NCBI GenBank assembly: GCA_964389805.1
Contig: CAYMFU010000019.1
Span: forward strand, 27,279 to 91,278
Reading direction: 5' to 3'
DNA: 64,000 nucleotides
Source of the DNA: JAGTVG01 sp964389805
GTDB taxonomy: Bacteria > Bacteroidota > Bacteroidia > Cytophagales > Cyclobacteriaceae
This document shows, in pieces, positions 47,518-55,878 of the stretch. Under the pieces are notes generated by a model, which saw only the letters and a list, made by a program, of their open reading frames with translations, was not told the origin of the DNA and made no database searches. The number at the start of each line of letters is the position of its first letter. Positions within the stretch are counted from its first letter, which is position 1. Both the position numbers and the translations under genes were made by a program.

Positions 47518-48861
47518 ATGGTAGAGTCTAAAAAAAGGGAAAAAGTATTCGTTTTAGACACATCAGTGATTTTATATTCTCATGATGCAATTCTTAATTT
47601 CCAGGAACATGATGTTGGGATTCCAATTACGGTCCTGGAGGAATTGGATAATTTTAAGAAGGGTAATGATACCATAAACTTTGAAGCAAGAGAATTTATA
47701 CGACTGATCGATAACTTATCCAGAGGGAACAAACTTCAGGACTGGATCCCCCTGAATGGTAAAGGAAAAGGGAAGTTTAAAGTTTTGATGTCCTCACCTG
47801 TGAAAAAAAGTCTGAATGCTGAGGAGATCTTTGATGAAAAAAAGGCTGATCATAAAATATTAAATGCTGCTTTAAATCTTCAGTATGAACATCCTGATAA
47901 AAGGGTGATCCTGGTTACGAAAGATGTTAATTTAAGGATAAAGGCCAAGTCCCTTAACCTGACAGCAGAAGATTATGAGACCGGGAAAATAAAAAATGTC
48001 AATTCTTTATTTACAGGGAAAGTGGTTATCAATAACGTTTTGCCTGAATCAATAAATGCGCTTTATGAAACCGGTGTTTGTGAATTAAAGAGCATCTTGA
48101 AAAGGAAAAAACCGGTTAACAATCACTACTATATTCTGAAAAGTATCAAGAATTCCGGATTGGCCTATTATAATCCAGACCTGGAACACATTGAGAAGGT
48201 AGAAAAAAGACCCGTCTATGGAATAAAGCCGAGAAATGCGGAGCAAACCTTTGCCATCCATGCCATTTTAAATCCAAATGTAAGGCTTGTTACCCTGCAA
48301 GGAGTTGCAGGAACGGGTAAAACGCTTATTGCTCTTGCGGGAGCCCTGGAGCAACGACGTAGATACAAGCAGATCTACCTGGCGAGGCCCATTGTACCTT
48401 TAAGCAATAAGGATATTGGATATCTACCTGGTGACATTAAATCAAAATTGAATCCATATATGGAACCGCTCTGGGATAACCTGAAATTCATTCAGAACCA
48501 GTTTAAAGAATCAGATAAGGATTATACACGGATCACCGATATGGTCAATAGCGAAAAATTGATGATCACTCCTTTGGCATATATCAGGGGAAGAAGTTTA
48601 TCGAATATCTGTTTTATAGTGGATGAAGCCCAAAACCTGACCCCTCATGAAATAAAAACCATCATAACCCGGGCAGGTGAAAATACCAAGATCATATTTA
48701 CCGGTGACATATACCAGATTGATACGCCTTACCTGGATTCTCAAAGTAACGGATTAAGTTTTTTGATTGACCGGATACAGAACCATCCTATTTATGCGCA
48801 TATTACGCTGGAAAAAGGGGAAAGATCTGAGCTTGCCAACATTGCCAATGAATTGTTGTAA
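47518..48861 (+). CDS. PIN-PhoH family protein (PhoH2)
   Basis: A 447-residue fusion of an N-terminal PIN ribonuclease domain (about 8-150, with VLDTSVILYSHD and the acidic residues at DHKI and TKDVN) and a C-terminal PhoH ATPase/helicase domain. The Walker A loop is GVAGTGKTLIALAG near 262-275, and Walker B is CFIVDEAQNL near 364-373. This is the PhoH2 architecture, which in mycobacteria acts as an RNA helicase and RNase. It follows the AlbA_2 gene by 17 bases. Confidence 0.93.
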   Translation: MVESKKREKVFVLDTSVILYSHDAILNFQEHDVGIPITVLEELDNFKKGNDTINFEAREFIRLIDNLSRGNKLQDWIPLNGKGKGKFKVLMSSPVKKSLNAEEIFDEKKADHKILNAALNLQYEHPDKRVILVTKDVNLRIKAKSLNLTAEDYETGKIKNVNSLFTGKVVINNVLPESINALYETGVCELKSILKRKKPVNNHYYILKSIKNSGLAYYNPDLEHIEKVEKRPVYGIKPRNAEQTFAIHAILNPNVRLVTLQGVAGTGKTLIALAGALEQRRRYKQIYLARPIVPLSNKDIGYLPGDIKSKLNPYMEPLWDNLKFIQNQFKESDKDYTRITDMVNSEKLMITPLAYIRGRSLSNICFIVDEAQNLTPHEIKTIITRAGENTKIIFTGDIYQIDTPYLDSQSNGLSFLIDRIQNHPIYAHITLEKGERSELANIANELL

Positions 48862-48879
48862 GCACTTAATGTTAGAGTT

Positions 48880-49029
48880 TTAGATCTGGGTTATACCTAA
48901 GAATACGGCTACCAGGGCTATACAGCTTATTATGATCAATAATATGATGATCCGCTGCACAGATTGAAATCTTTCAGAAAAATGTTCCTGAATTCTGAAT
49001 ATTTTATGTCTTTTTTCTATACGCCTCAT
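48880..49029 (-). CDS. Small membrane protein of 49 residues (previously unlisted ORF)
   Basis: On the minus strand an ATG at 49029 opens a 49-codon frame ending TAA at 48880. It reads MRRIEKRHKIFRIQEHFSER with a basic amphipathic N-terminus, then one hydrophobic helix (RIIILLIIISCIALVAVFLG). The upstream in-frame codon is a stop, so this ATG is the only start. Codons look normal for the region and the protein has the shape of a typical single-span membrane peptide. It lies between the convergent PhoH2 gene and the divergent DUF697 gene. Function unknown; it could also be a chance frame. Confidence 0.55.
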   Translation of the reverse strand: MRRIEKRHKIFRIQEHFSERFQSVQRIIILLIIISCIALVAVFLGITQI

Positions 49030-49170
49030 AATTCATCCATTCTTTTTACCTTGAACAATTACATATTCAAATAATCCCTAGTATATATAACGAACAAAGT
49101 AATTTTATGGTTTTCGAACCAAAAACCCATATATTTCGTCCCTTAATATAAACAGCTAATTACCAGGCAT

Positions 49171-50247
49171 ATGTTTAAATTCATAAAGCGGATCTTTTAT
49201 TTCATTTCCTTTTTTCTCCTTTTTTTTGTGATCAAAGAATTCCTTGCTTTCTATGCATATTTAGAAAGTGTGGATCCAATATTGGCCATTGTAGCCTTGA
49301 GTCTCATTGGGATAGCCTCGATATATTTCATTGTTATCCCTGTAATTAAAATCCTGTCCATTCCGGTTAACCCTTCTCCAACAACACATAAGCATAGGGA
49401 ACATCATATTATATCAAAACGAATTGAAGGCTTTAAAAAAAATCAATACCTGCTGACTAAAAAAATAGAGGTTAGCCAGCTTCAAAATACGGAAGAAGAT
49501 TACCACAGGATCATTGTTGTCCTGAATAAGGAATCAGAGCTCATCAGAAGAAAATATGTTAGCCAGGTATTTTACCGGACCGGTATTGTTCAGAACGGGT
49601 TCATCGATGCTCTATTGATCCTCTCCTCCAGTGTGGCTATGGTAAAGGAATTGTTTATATTATATAATGGCCGCGTTTCAAACCGGGACTTATGGAAGAT
49701 TGCCAGACAAGTATATTACTCCATGCTGATCGGAGGATCCGAAGCTGCAGAATATGCAACTGATGAAGTATTTTCAAAATTCGCATCACAAAGTATCAAG
49801 AATATTCCTTTCATCGATAAGATCATGACTTCGCTGGCCGATGGCCTGATTAATGCCGCCCTGGTTACTCGTGTGGCGTTGATCACCGAAAATTATTGTT
49901 CGAAAACCTATGTGTCAAACTACAGGGAATTATATCCATCGGCTAAGTTTATAATTCAAACTGCCAAAAGCATTACTGCGAATATGTTGAGTAACATTAC
50001 CGGCGTATTGAAAGGTATGACTACTGAAAAATCAGTTGATGTTTTATTAAAAGTTGGGAATCCTGTAGGATATATATTTGAAAAAGCTATTGATGCAGCT
50101 TTCCCTTCAAAGAACGATGAACCTAACTTTAAGCGAAATTTAAAGACGGGTGCAAAATTTATTGGGAATCCGGTGATTTATGGTATTGAAAAACTGGTGC
50201 ACCGGTCCCGGTCAAAAAGAAAATATTTGATTGAACCTAAGGACTAG
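49171..50247 (+). CDS. DUF697/YcjF-like membrane protein
   Basis: A 358-residue inner-membrane protein. Two N-terminal helices lie at about 9-27 and 38-61. A charged cytosolic segment follows. The DUF697-like region (about 125-330) contains the alpha-helical core with ARQVYYSMLIGGSEAAEYATDEV near 190-212 and LADGLINAALVTRVALIT near 232-249. DUF697 proteins are linked to GTPase partners in other bacteria; no such gene is adjacent here. Its 3' end overlaps that of the convergent sulfatase by 11 bases. Confidence 0.83.
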   Translation: MFKFIKRIFYFISFFLLFFVIKEFLAFYAYLESVDPILAIVALSLIGIASIYFIVIPVIKILSIPVNPSPTTHKHREHHIISKRIEGFKKNQYLLTKKIEVSQLQNTEEDYHRIIVVLNKESELIRRKYVSQVFYRTGIVQNGFIDALLILSSSVAMVKELFILYNGRVSNRDLWKIARQVYYSMLIGGSEAAEYATDEVFSKFASQSIKNIPFIDKIMTSLADGLINAALVTRVALITENYCSKTYVSNYRELYPSAKFIIQTAKSITANMLSNITGVLKGMTTEKSVDVLLKVGNPVGYIFEKAIDAAFPSKNDEPNFKRNLKTGAKFIGNPVIYGIEKLVHRSRSKRKYLIEPKD

Positions 50248-51622
50248 CCTGTCTCTTCAATGATTCATTCAGCATCTGCAGATCGAATTTTGCTATAAGT
50301 TGTTTAAGCTCTTCAACGATCCCGGGCTCTTTATCACTAAAGTCATACCTCTCCCCTGGATCAAGATCCAGATTGTAAAGTTCAGCGTTCTCCAGATCGC
50401 TGTGTTCAATTCGAATAGTCCCTTCGTTTTTAATAAGAAGTTTCCATGGCCCTTTTCTTACCCCCCTGATCCTTTGAGCTAGAATAAAATAAAATTCATC
50501 CCTGGGTGTATCTGATTTGCCTTCCAGAAATGTCAGCATATCATGACCATCAAAAACCAGTTCCTGAGGAAGCTCTACTTCGGCTATATTCATAATGGTC
50601 GTATAAATATCCATCGAGGTTGCCATGTCTGCAGAAACCTGGCCAGCAGGTATCTTTCCGGGAAACCTGAATATACCTGGTACCCGGAAACCACCGTCAA
50701 ATTTTGAGGCTTTGCTTCCCCGCAATAATCCTGCATTTCCTGCATGATGCCGTTCATTTCCATTTGCTACCATTCGTGGTGGGACTTCTGCCCAGGGTCC
50801 GTTATCGCTACTGAAAATGACAAAGGTATTTTCATCCAGTCCTTCTTCCTTCAAGGTTTTAAGGACTTCGCCAACACTCCAGTCAATGGTTTCTATTACA
50901 TCCCCGTATAATCCACCACGGGATTTTCCTCTGAATTCCACGGAAGTATTAACCGGCATGTGTGGCATATTGTATGGCAAATACAGAAAGAATGGATTGT
51001 TCTTATTCTGTTTTATAAAATCGACCGCCCGCTGCGTATATCTCTGAGTAATATAATCCTGGTCAACCGGGTGTTCGACAGGTTCTGTATTTTCCCATAA
51101 TGAAAGTGGGGTTTCAGTCTGCACCCAGGGTGGCATCATATCATTACTGTATGGAATGCCAAAATACTCGTCAAAGCCATGGTAGGTAGGAAGCGTTTCA
51201 TTCTTATGTCCTAAATGCCATTTACCATAAATGGCCGTTGCATATCCTTTGGTTTTCAAGCCTTCTGCAAGTGTGAACTCAGAATCCGGAATTCCCTTTT
51301 CAGAATCGGGTCCTAACACAAATTCCAATCCTGACCTGAAGGGATACCTTCCGGTAAGCAGGGCAGCCCGTGATGGAGTACAGATTGATTCCGCCATATA
51401 GAAGGAAGTCAACCGCATGCCTTGGCTTGCGAGATTGTCAATATTGGGGGTTTTAATTATAGGATTTCCATAACAACTCAGATCGCCATATCCCAGGTCA
51501 TCAGCGAAGAGGATCACAAAGTTGGGTTTCGCTTGAGAATTTTCACTCTTATCGGGATCATTCGTTCCGGGATTACAGGAAGCAAGAAAGAAAAGGGCAA
51601 TTATTAAGGATCGATTTTTCAT
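50237..51622 (-). CDS. Arylsulfatase-type lipoprotein
   Basis: A periplasmic or surface sulfatase of about 461 residues. The ATG at 51622 gives a lipoprotein signal (ALFFLASCNPG, cysteine at about residue 16). The frame also opens at 51643. Formylglycine motif: CTPSRAALLTGRYP (C81), the CxPSR type that needs a maturase. Metal-binding LFADDLGYGD and the GKWHLGH segment are also present. It probably desulfates a sulfated glycan or glycoside, fitting a marine polysaccharide lifestyle. No anaerobic maturase gene is in the window. Confidence 0.93.
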   Translation of the reverse strand: MKNRSLIIALFFLASCNPGTNDPDKSENSQAKPNFVILFADDLGYGDLSCYGNPIIKTPNIDNLASQGMRLTSFYMAESICTPSRAALLTGRYPFRSGLEFVLGPDSEKGIPDSEFTLAEGLKTKGYATAIYGKWHLGHKNETLPTYHGFDEYFGIPYSNDMMPPWVQTETPLSLWENTEPVEHPVDQDYITQRYTQRAVDFIKQNKNNPFFLYLPYNMPHMPVNTSVEFRGKSRGGLYGDVIETIDWSVGEVLKTLKEEGLDENTFVIFSSDNGPWAEVPPRMVANGNERHHAGNAGLLRGSKASKFDGGFRVPGIFRFPGKIPAGQVSADMATSMDIYTTIMNIAEVELPQELVFDGHDMLTFLEGKSDTPRDEFYFILAQRIRGVRKGPWKLLIKNEGTIRIEHSDLENAELYNLDLDPGERYDFSDKEPGIVEELKQLIAKFDLQMLNESLKRQASP

Positions 51623-51795
51623 TTTAAAAAGTTTTAAACGCATATAAAATTAGCATTTTTTTATGTATCCAAAATTTAACTGATCAATAAAGGGTAGATT
51701 GCTATAATGTGAGTGTTCAGAATCCTTAGGCGGAAAGTATATTGAGTATTCGATCTATAAATTACAAATCCTTCCTGAGACCAGGCCCACCGAAT

Positions 51796-51827
51796 AAAAA
51801 AAACTGGCACCCACAACCTGGTGCCAG
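51796..51827 (-). terminator. Rho-independent terminator of the vWA gene
   Basis: Read on the minus strand, CTGGCACC pairs with GGTGCCAG (nine pairs with the flanking A-T) around an eight-base loop and is followed by eight T. It lies about 60 bases downstream of the vWA gene stop and ends that transcript before the sulfatase gene region. Confidence 0.85.
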
Positions 51828-51889
51828 TCATATTTATTTTTCTGAGGATTTCCTTTAATTAAAGATTCAGGATAACAGTTACATGCTAA

Positions 51890-53761
51890 TTAACTGTTTG
51901 AAATTAATCTGGCTGACTCGATTAAGCGGATAAACTCAGCTCTGTATCCATTTTTATCCTGTCCCTTAGCGGCATTTGCCCACTCAATAACCTGTTTAAA
52001 ATCGGAACTACCTTTGAATTCGGAATCCCTCAGTATCATTCCAAAACCTGCAACTGAGGCTGAAAATCTGAAATTATCACTTGTGTTCTCAAATTCAGAT
52101 ACCTTGTTTTTCACGATTTTTGAAAGCAGTTTACTGGTATTTCCATCGGGCTGTTTATATCTGAGTTTAACTGTCATCATCTCATTGCCGAAATTTCTTT
52201 TCTTAACCGTTTCATTTTCCTGATACTTCAGAGGGTCAATAGAACCGGTATACTGATTCTCTACGCCTACGGGAATGATTTCATATAAAGCAGTTACTGT
52301 ATGCCCGCTTCCAAGTTCTCCAGCATCCTTTTTATCATTGTTGAAATCCTCATCCCTGAGTTTCCTGTTCTCATAGCCAATCAACCTATACCCCTGAACC
52401 ACATTCGGATTGAACTCAACCTGAATTTTAACATCTTTGGCTATTGTAAACAGCGTTCCCCCAAATTCATTTACAAAGACTTTTTTTGCTTCCAGAATAT
52501 TATCTATATAAGCATAATTTCCATTTCCCTTATCTGCCAGTATTTCCATTTTCGAGTCTTTATAATTTCCCATTCCAAATCCAAGTGCGGTAAGGAACAC
52601 ACCAGATTTTCTTTCTTCTTCAATAAGCCTTTCCATACCCGCGTTACTTGATTCACCTACATTAAAATCTCCATCAGTTGCTAAAATAACCCGGTTGTTG
52701 CCTTTCGGCAGATAGTTTTGTCTTGCGGTTTTATAAGCCAGTTTGATTCCTTGGCCACCAGCAGTAGAACCACCTGCCTGCAAGCGGTCAAGAGCATTAA
52801 TAATGGTTTCTTTTTGGTTCCCTGAAGTTGGTGGTAAAACCAGACCCGCTGCACCGGCATATACAACGATCGATACCTTATCTTCAGGCCTGAGTTTATC
52901 GACTAATAGTTTAAAGGCTGATTTCAGCAAGGGTAATTTATTGGCCTGGTTCATTGATCCAGAAACATCGAGAAGAAAAACCAGGTTGCTTGGAGGAAGA
53001 TTTTCAGTGGGTATATCTTTCCCCTGTAATCCAATGTGAACAAGATAATGGTCTGTATTCCATGGGCATATTGCTAATTCCGTATTTACTGAAAAAGGAT
53101 CCTGACCTTCCGGCTGTGGATATTCGTAATCGAAATAATTGATCATTTCTTCAATTCTTACAGCATCCTTTGGTGGCATTTGACTGCTAGTAATAAATCG
53201 CCTTATATTGCTGTAAGATGCCGCATCAACATCTATTGAAAATGTAGATAAAGGAGTTCTTGAAGGATTATGAAATATGTTTTCATTTATCGAGTTGTAT
53301 TCCTCTGTATTGTGGACAGGGATCTGTACCTCACTATGGCTATAATTACCGCTATAAGACATATCATAGCTCATTTCCATCTCCATCGCTGCGGGTAAAG
53401 TACTTTTGATAAGTTTTCCCCTATCATATTTACGATGAGCGATATCCGGCTCTTTTATTTCAGGTACCGGAGATAAATAGGCATCTATCAATTGTCGGCC
53501 ATTGATCTTAATCTCTTTAGTAAGATAGTTTTTCAAACTGAAGACCAGTACATTCCGCTGTTCCGGAATTTGTATTTCGTAATGGCCCTTACTATCTGTT
53601 TTTACTATAAGCGAGATATCTTTTACGCTTACCGAAACATCTGCCAAAGGCTTACCATCTGCTTCAGAATACACTGTTCCTGTTATGGTTTTCTTCTCCA
53701 TTATTACATTGTTCCAGGAACTCATCAGTATCATCATTAATACAATCAATAAATTTTTCAT
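51890..53761 (-). CDS. von Willebrand factor A protein, YfbK-type, with carboxypeptidase-like domain
   Basis: A 623-residue exported protein. After a short signal sequence (about 1-18) comes a carboxypeptidase regulatory-like beta domain (about 25-92, ITGTVYSEADGKPLADVSVSV). The vWA domain (about 255-430) carries the MIDAS motif LLDVSGSMNQANK (DxSxS). A YfbK-type DUF3520 tail follows to the end. The binding partner is unknown. It is divergent, over 208 bases, from an ECF sigma factor and anti-sigma/TonB gene, which suggests a shared regulatory module. Its terminator is seen downstream. Confidence 0.9.
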   Translation of the reverse strand: MKNLLIVLMMILMSSWNNVIMEKKTITGTVYSEADGKPLADVSVSVKDISLIVKTDSKGHYEIQIPEQRNVLVFSLKNYLTKEIKINGRQLIDAYLSPVPEIKEPDIAHRKYDRGKLIKSTLPAAMEMEMSYDMSYSGNYSHSEVQIPVHNTEEYNSINENIFHNPSRTPLSTFSIDVDAASYSNIRRFITSSQMPPKDAVRIEEMINYFDYEYPQPEGQDPFSVNTELAICPWNTDHYLVHIGLQGKDIPTENLPPSNLVFLLDVSGSMNQANKLPLLKSAFKLLVDKLRPEDKVSIVVYAGAAGLVLPPTSGNQKETIINALDRLQAGGSTAGGQGIKLAYKTARQNYLPKGNNRVILATDGDFNVGESSNAGMERLIEEERKSGVFLTALGFGMGNYKDSKMEILADKGNGNYAYIDNILEAKKVFVNEFGGTLFTIAKDVKIQVEFNPNVVQGYRLIGYENRKLRDEDFNNDKKDAGELGSGHTVTALYEIIPVGVENQYTGSIDPLKYQENETVKKRNFGNEMMTVKLRYKQPDGNTSKLLSKIVKNKVSEFENTSDNFRFSASVAGFGMILRDSEFKGSSDFKQVIEWANAAKGQDKNGYRAEFIRLIESARLISNS

Positions 53762-53969
53762 GAGATTATCGTTTTAGTTTTAAAGGCAATTCGCCTGTTT
53801 CATTTTCTATATCAGGATGCAATTCCATGAAAAATTCCATAATTAATTTTTAAAAATATTCAAGTTATTTCGTAATCGCCTGATTGTCAGCACGATATAA
53901 AAGATTGAAATGGCATCTTTAAATATTTGAATTTTCTTCTTTACTTCGTGATGGGATTGTATTCAGCAC

Positions 53970-54539
53970 ATGTTTCGATTCTCAACTAAAAATACAGACG
54001 AATTATCCGATCAGGAATTATTATCCCGATATCAGAAAAACGGGGATATTAAATTGGTGGGAATACTTTACGACCGGTACGCTCACCTGGTATACGGCGT
54101 ATGCCTGAAATATCTTCAGAACAGGGAAGAAAGCAAAGACGCAGTCATGCAGATCTTTGAAAAGGTCATTGAAGAACTCAAAAGCCGGGAAGTACATAAC
54201 ATGAATAGCTGGCTTTACGTGGTATCCAGGAACTTCTGTCTAATGGAAATTCGAAGAAGGAAGAAAACAATAGATATTTCGGAGGCAATCGAAAAAAACG
54301 AGAATTTTATTATGGAATCCGTTGATGAAATGAATCCTATTGAAGAGCAGCTGGATGACATTAAATTAAAAGAATGTCTGGAGGCCCTTACCAGTGAACA
54401 GAAACGGTGTATTAAATTGTTCTATTATAAAGAGATGTGTTATAAGGAGATTAGCGAATTAACGAATTATGATATTAAAAAAGTAAAAAGCTATATGCAG
54501 AATGGTAAAAGGAACCTGAAAAATTGTATGGATAAATAA
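53970..54539 (+). CDS. ECF-type RNA polymerase sigma factor
   Basis: A 189-residue sigma-70 family factor. Region 2 (about 25-90) shows YDRYAHLVYGVCLKYLQNREESKDAVMQ and the -10-binding segment MNSWLYVVSRNFCLMEIRRRK. Region 4 (about 130-185) is a helix-turn-helix with LTSEQKRCIKLFYYKEMCYKEIS. No region 3 is present, as in ECF factors. It is followed by one base and then the anti-sigma/TonB gene. It should direct transcription of a small regulon after an envelope signal; the target promoters are unknown. Confidence 0.92.
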   Translation: MFRFSTKNTDELSDQELLSRYQKNGDIKLVGILYDRYAHLVYGVCLKYLQNREESKDAVMQIFEKVIEELKSREVHNMNSWLYVVSRNFCLMEIRRRKKTIDISEAIEKNENFIMESVDEMNPIEEQLDDIKLKECLEALTSEQKRCIKLFYYKEMCYKEISELTNYDIKKVKSYMQNGKRNLKNCMDK

Positions 54540-54540
54540 A

Positions 54541-55854
54541 ATGGCAACTCAAGGAAAAAATAATGATTTCCCGGACAAGGACGCTCTACGAAAATATCTT
54601 CAAGGTGAACTTTCACCGGAGGAAGCACATCGTATTGAAAAGCTGATATTAAATGATCCTTTCTATCAGGAGGCATTGGATGGAATGGAAACTTTAGAGG
54701 GGGAAGAGTTGGAGTACGATCTTAAAGATCTTTCACAAAAGATCAGGAGGAGAACCCTTTCATCGAAAAAGGGCAGATCATTTAATTTCTATCGAATCGC
54801 CGCGGCAATCCTATTACTAGCCGCTTTCTCATATGTTATCGTGTATACCACTTCCAGGATAGAGGATGTTTCAAAAAGTGAATCATTATCCCAGAAACAG
54901 GATGTAATGGAAGAGGACAATCAGGAACCTGCAGAAATACAAGAAAAGGAAAGGGAAGTTATAGACAAATCCAGCGACAGAGAAGGCCTGGAAACTAAAC
55001 CAACTGATAGAGAAGTCGCCGCAAATGATTATGCAGTAATTGAACCAGATTTGGATGAGCCTGTTTCTGAGCACTTGACCAAATCAACTGAGGAAAACAT
55101 AAGTAACGAAAAGGAAACAATGGAAGAGACTGTGTCCTTTAGAGAATTTACAGAACCTGAACCTTTGGAACCTGAGGAAGAAGCTCTTGACCTTGCGATT
55201 CCGGCAGAACAAAAGGTAGATTATGTACTAACAAATGAAGAGGATCCTTATGACTTGACCGAAGAGCAGGAGCAAGATATAACCATTCAGGAAGAATTTG
55301 CAGAAGTTGGAATAGCCGATGAGGATGAAAATTTGAATTTTCAGTCCAATCAGGTTAGAATTTCAACAGAAGAACAGGAGTCTGATCAAGGAAGGAGTGA
55401 TACAGAACCAAGCCCGGAACTAAACGATATCGATCAGACTTCCGAAAGGAACAGAAAGGAAAGTAAGCTTGCCAGACGAAGTGAACCGGCACCTGTTAGC
55501 GTAACGAAAGCAGCTGGCGCACCCACATCCCTAAACGAAGCAGCCATTGAGGAAATTCTAAAACCAGTTCCCGTAAATGGATATGAAGACTACTCAGAAT
55601 ATATTAAGGATAACCTTATCCACCCAGAAAAGGAAGGGATTGACGGAATTGAAGGAAAGGTCAAATTGCGATTCATTATCAATAAAGATAGCATACCGGA
55701 TAAAATCCAGATATTACAATCTCTAGAGCCTGACTACGATAATGAAGCAATCAGGCTATTATTGGAAGGCCCAAAATGGATTCCGGTTTACAATAATGGT
55801 GAGCTAAATGAGATAGAAGTAGAATACAGTATTTCTTTCGAGTTGAATGATTAG
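54541..55854 (+). CDS. Anti-sigma-like membrane protein with TonB C-terminal domain
   Basis: A 437-residue single-span protein. Residues about 1-80 are cytosolic and could bind the sigma factor (KYLQGELSPEEAHRIEKLI, DGMETLEGEE). One helix (about 83-103, FYRIAAAILLLAAFSYVIVYTT) is followed by a long acidic, Glu-rich periplasmic linker (about 105-340). The C-terminal 95 residues form a TonB_C domain (GYEDYSEYIKDNLIHPEKEG, then VKLRFIINKDS). So a sigma-control head and a TonB-like tail are in one chain. I did not see a zinc-binding anti-sigma motif. See findings. Confidence 0.87.
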   Translation: MATQGKNNDFPDKDALRKYLQGELSPEEAHRIEKLILNDPFYQEALDGMETLEGEELEYDLKDLSQKIRRRTLSSKKGRSFNFYRIAAAILLLAAFSYVIVYTTSRIEDVSKSESLSQKQDVMEEDNQEPAEIQEKEREVIDKSSDREGLETKPTDREVAANDYAVIEPDLDEPVSEHLTKSTEENISNEKETMEETVSFREFTEPEPLEPEEEALDLAIPAEQKVDYVLTNEEDPYDLTEEQEQDITIQEEFAEVGIADEDENLNFQSNQVRISTEEQESDQGRSDTEPSPELNDIDQTSERNRKESKLARRSEPAPVSVTKAAGAPTSLNEAAIEEILKPVPVNGYEDYSEYIKDNLIHPEKEGIDGIEGKVKLRFIINKDSIPDKIQILQSLEPDYDNEAIRLLLEGPKWIPVYNNGELNEIEVEYSISFELND

Positions 55855-55878
55855 ATAAAAAATTAATCAGATATTATC

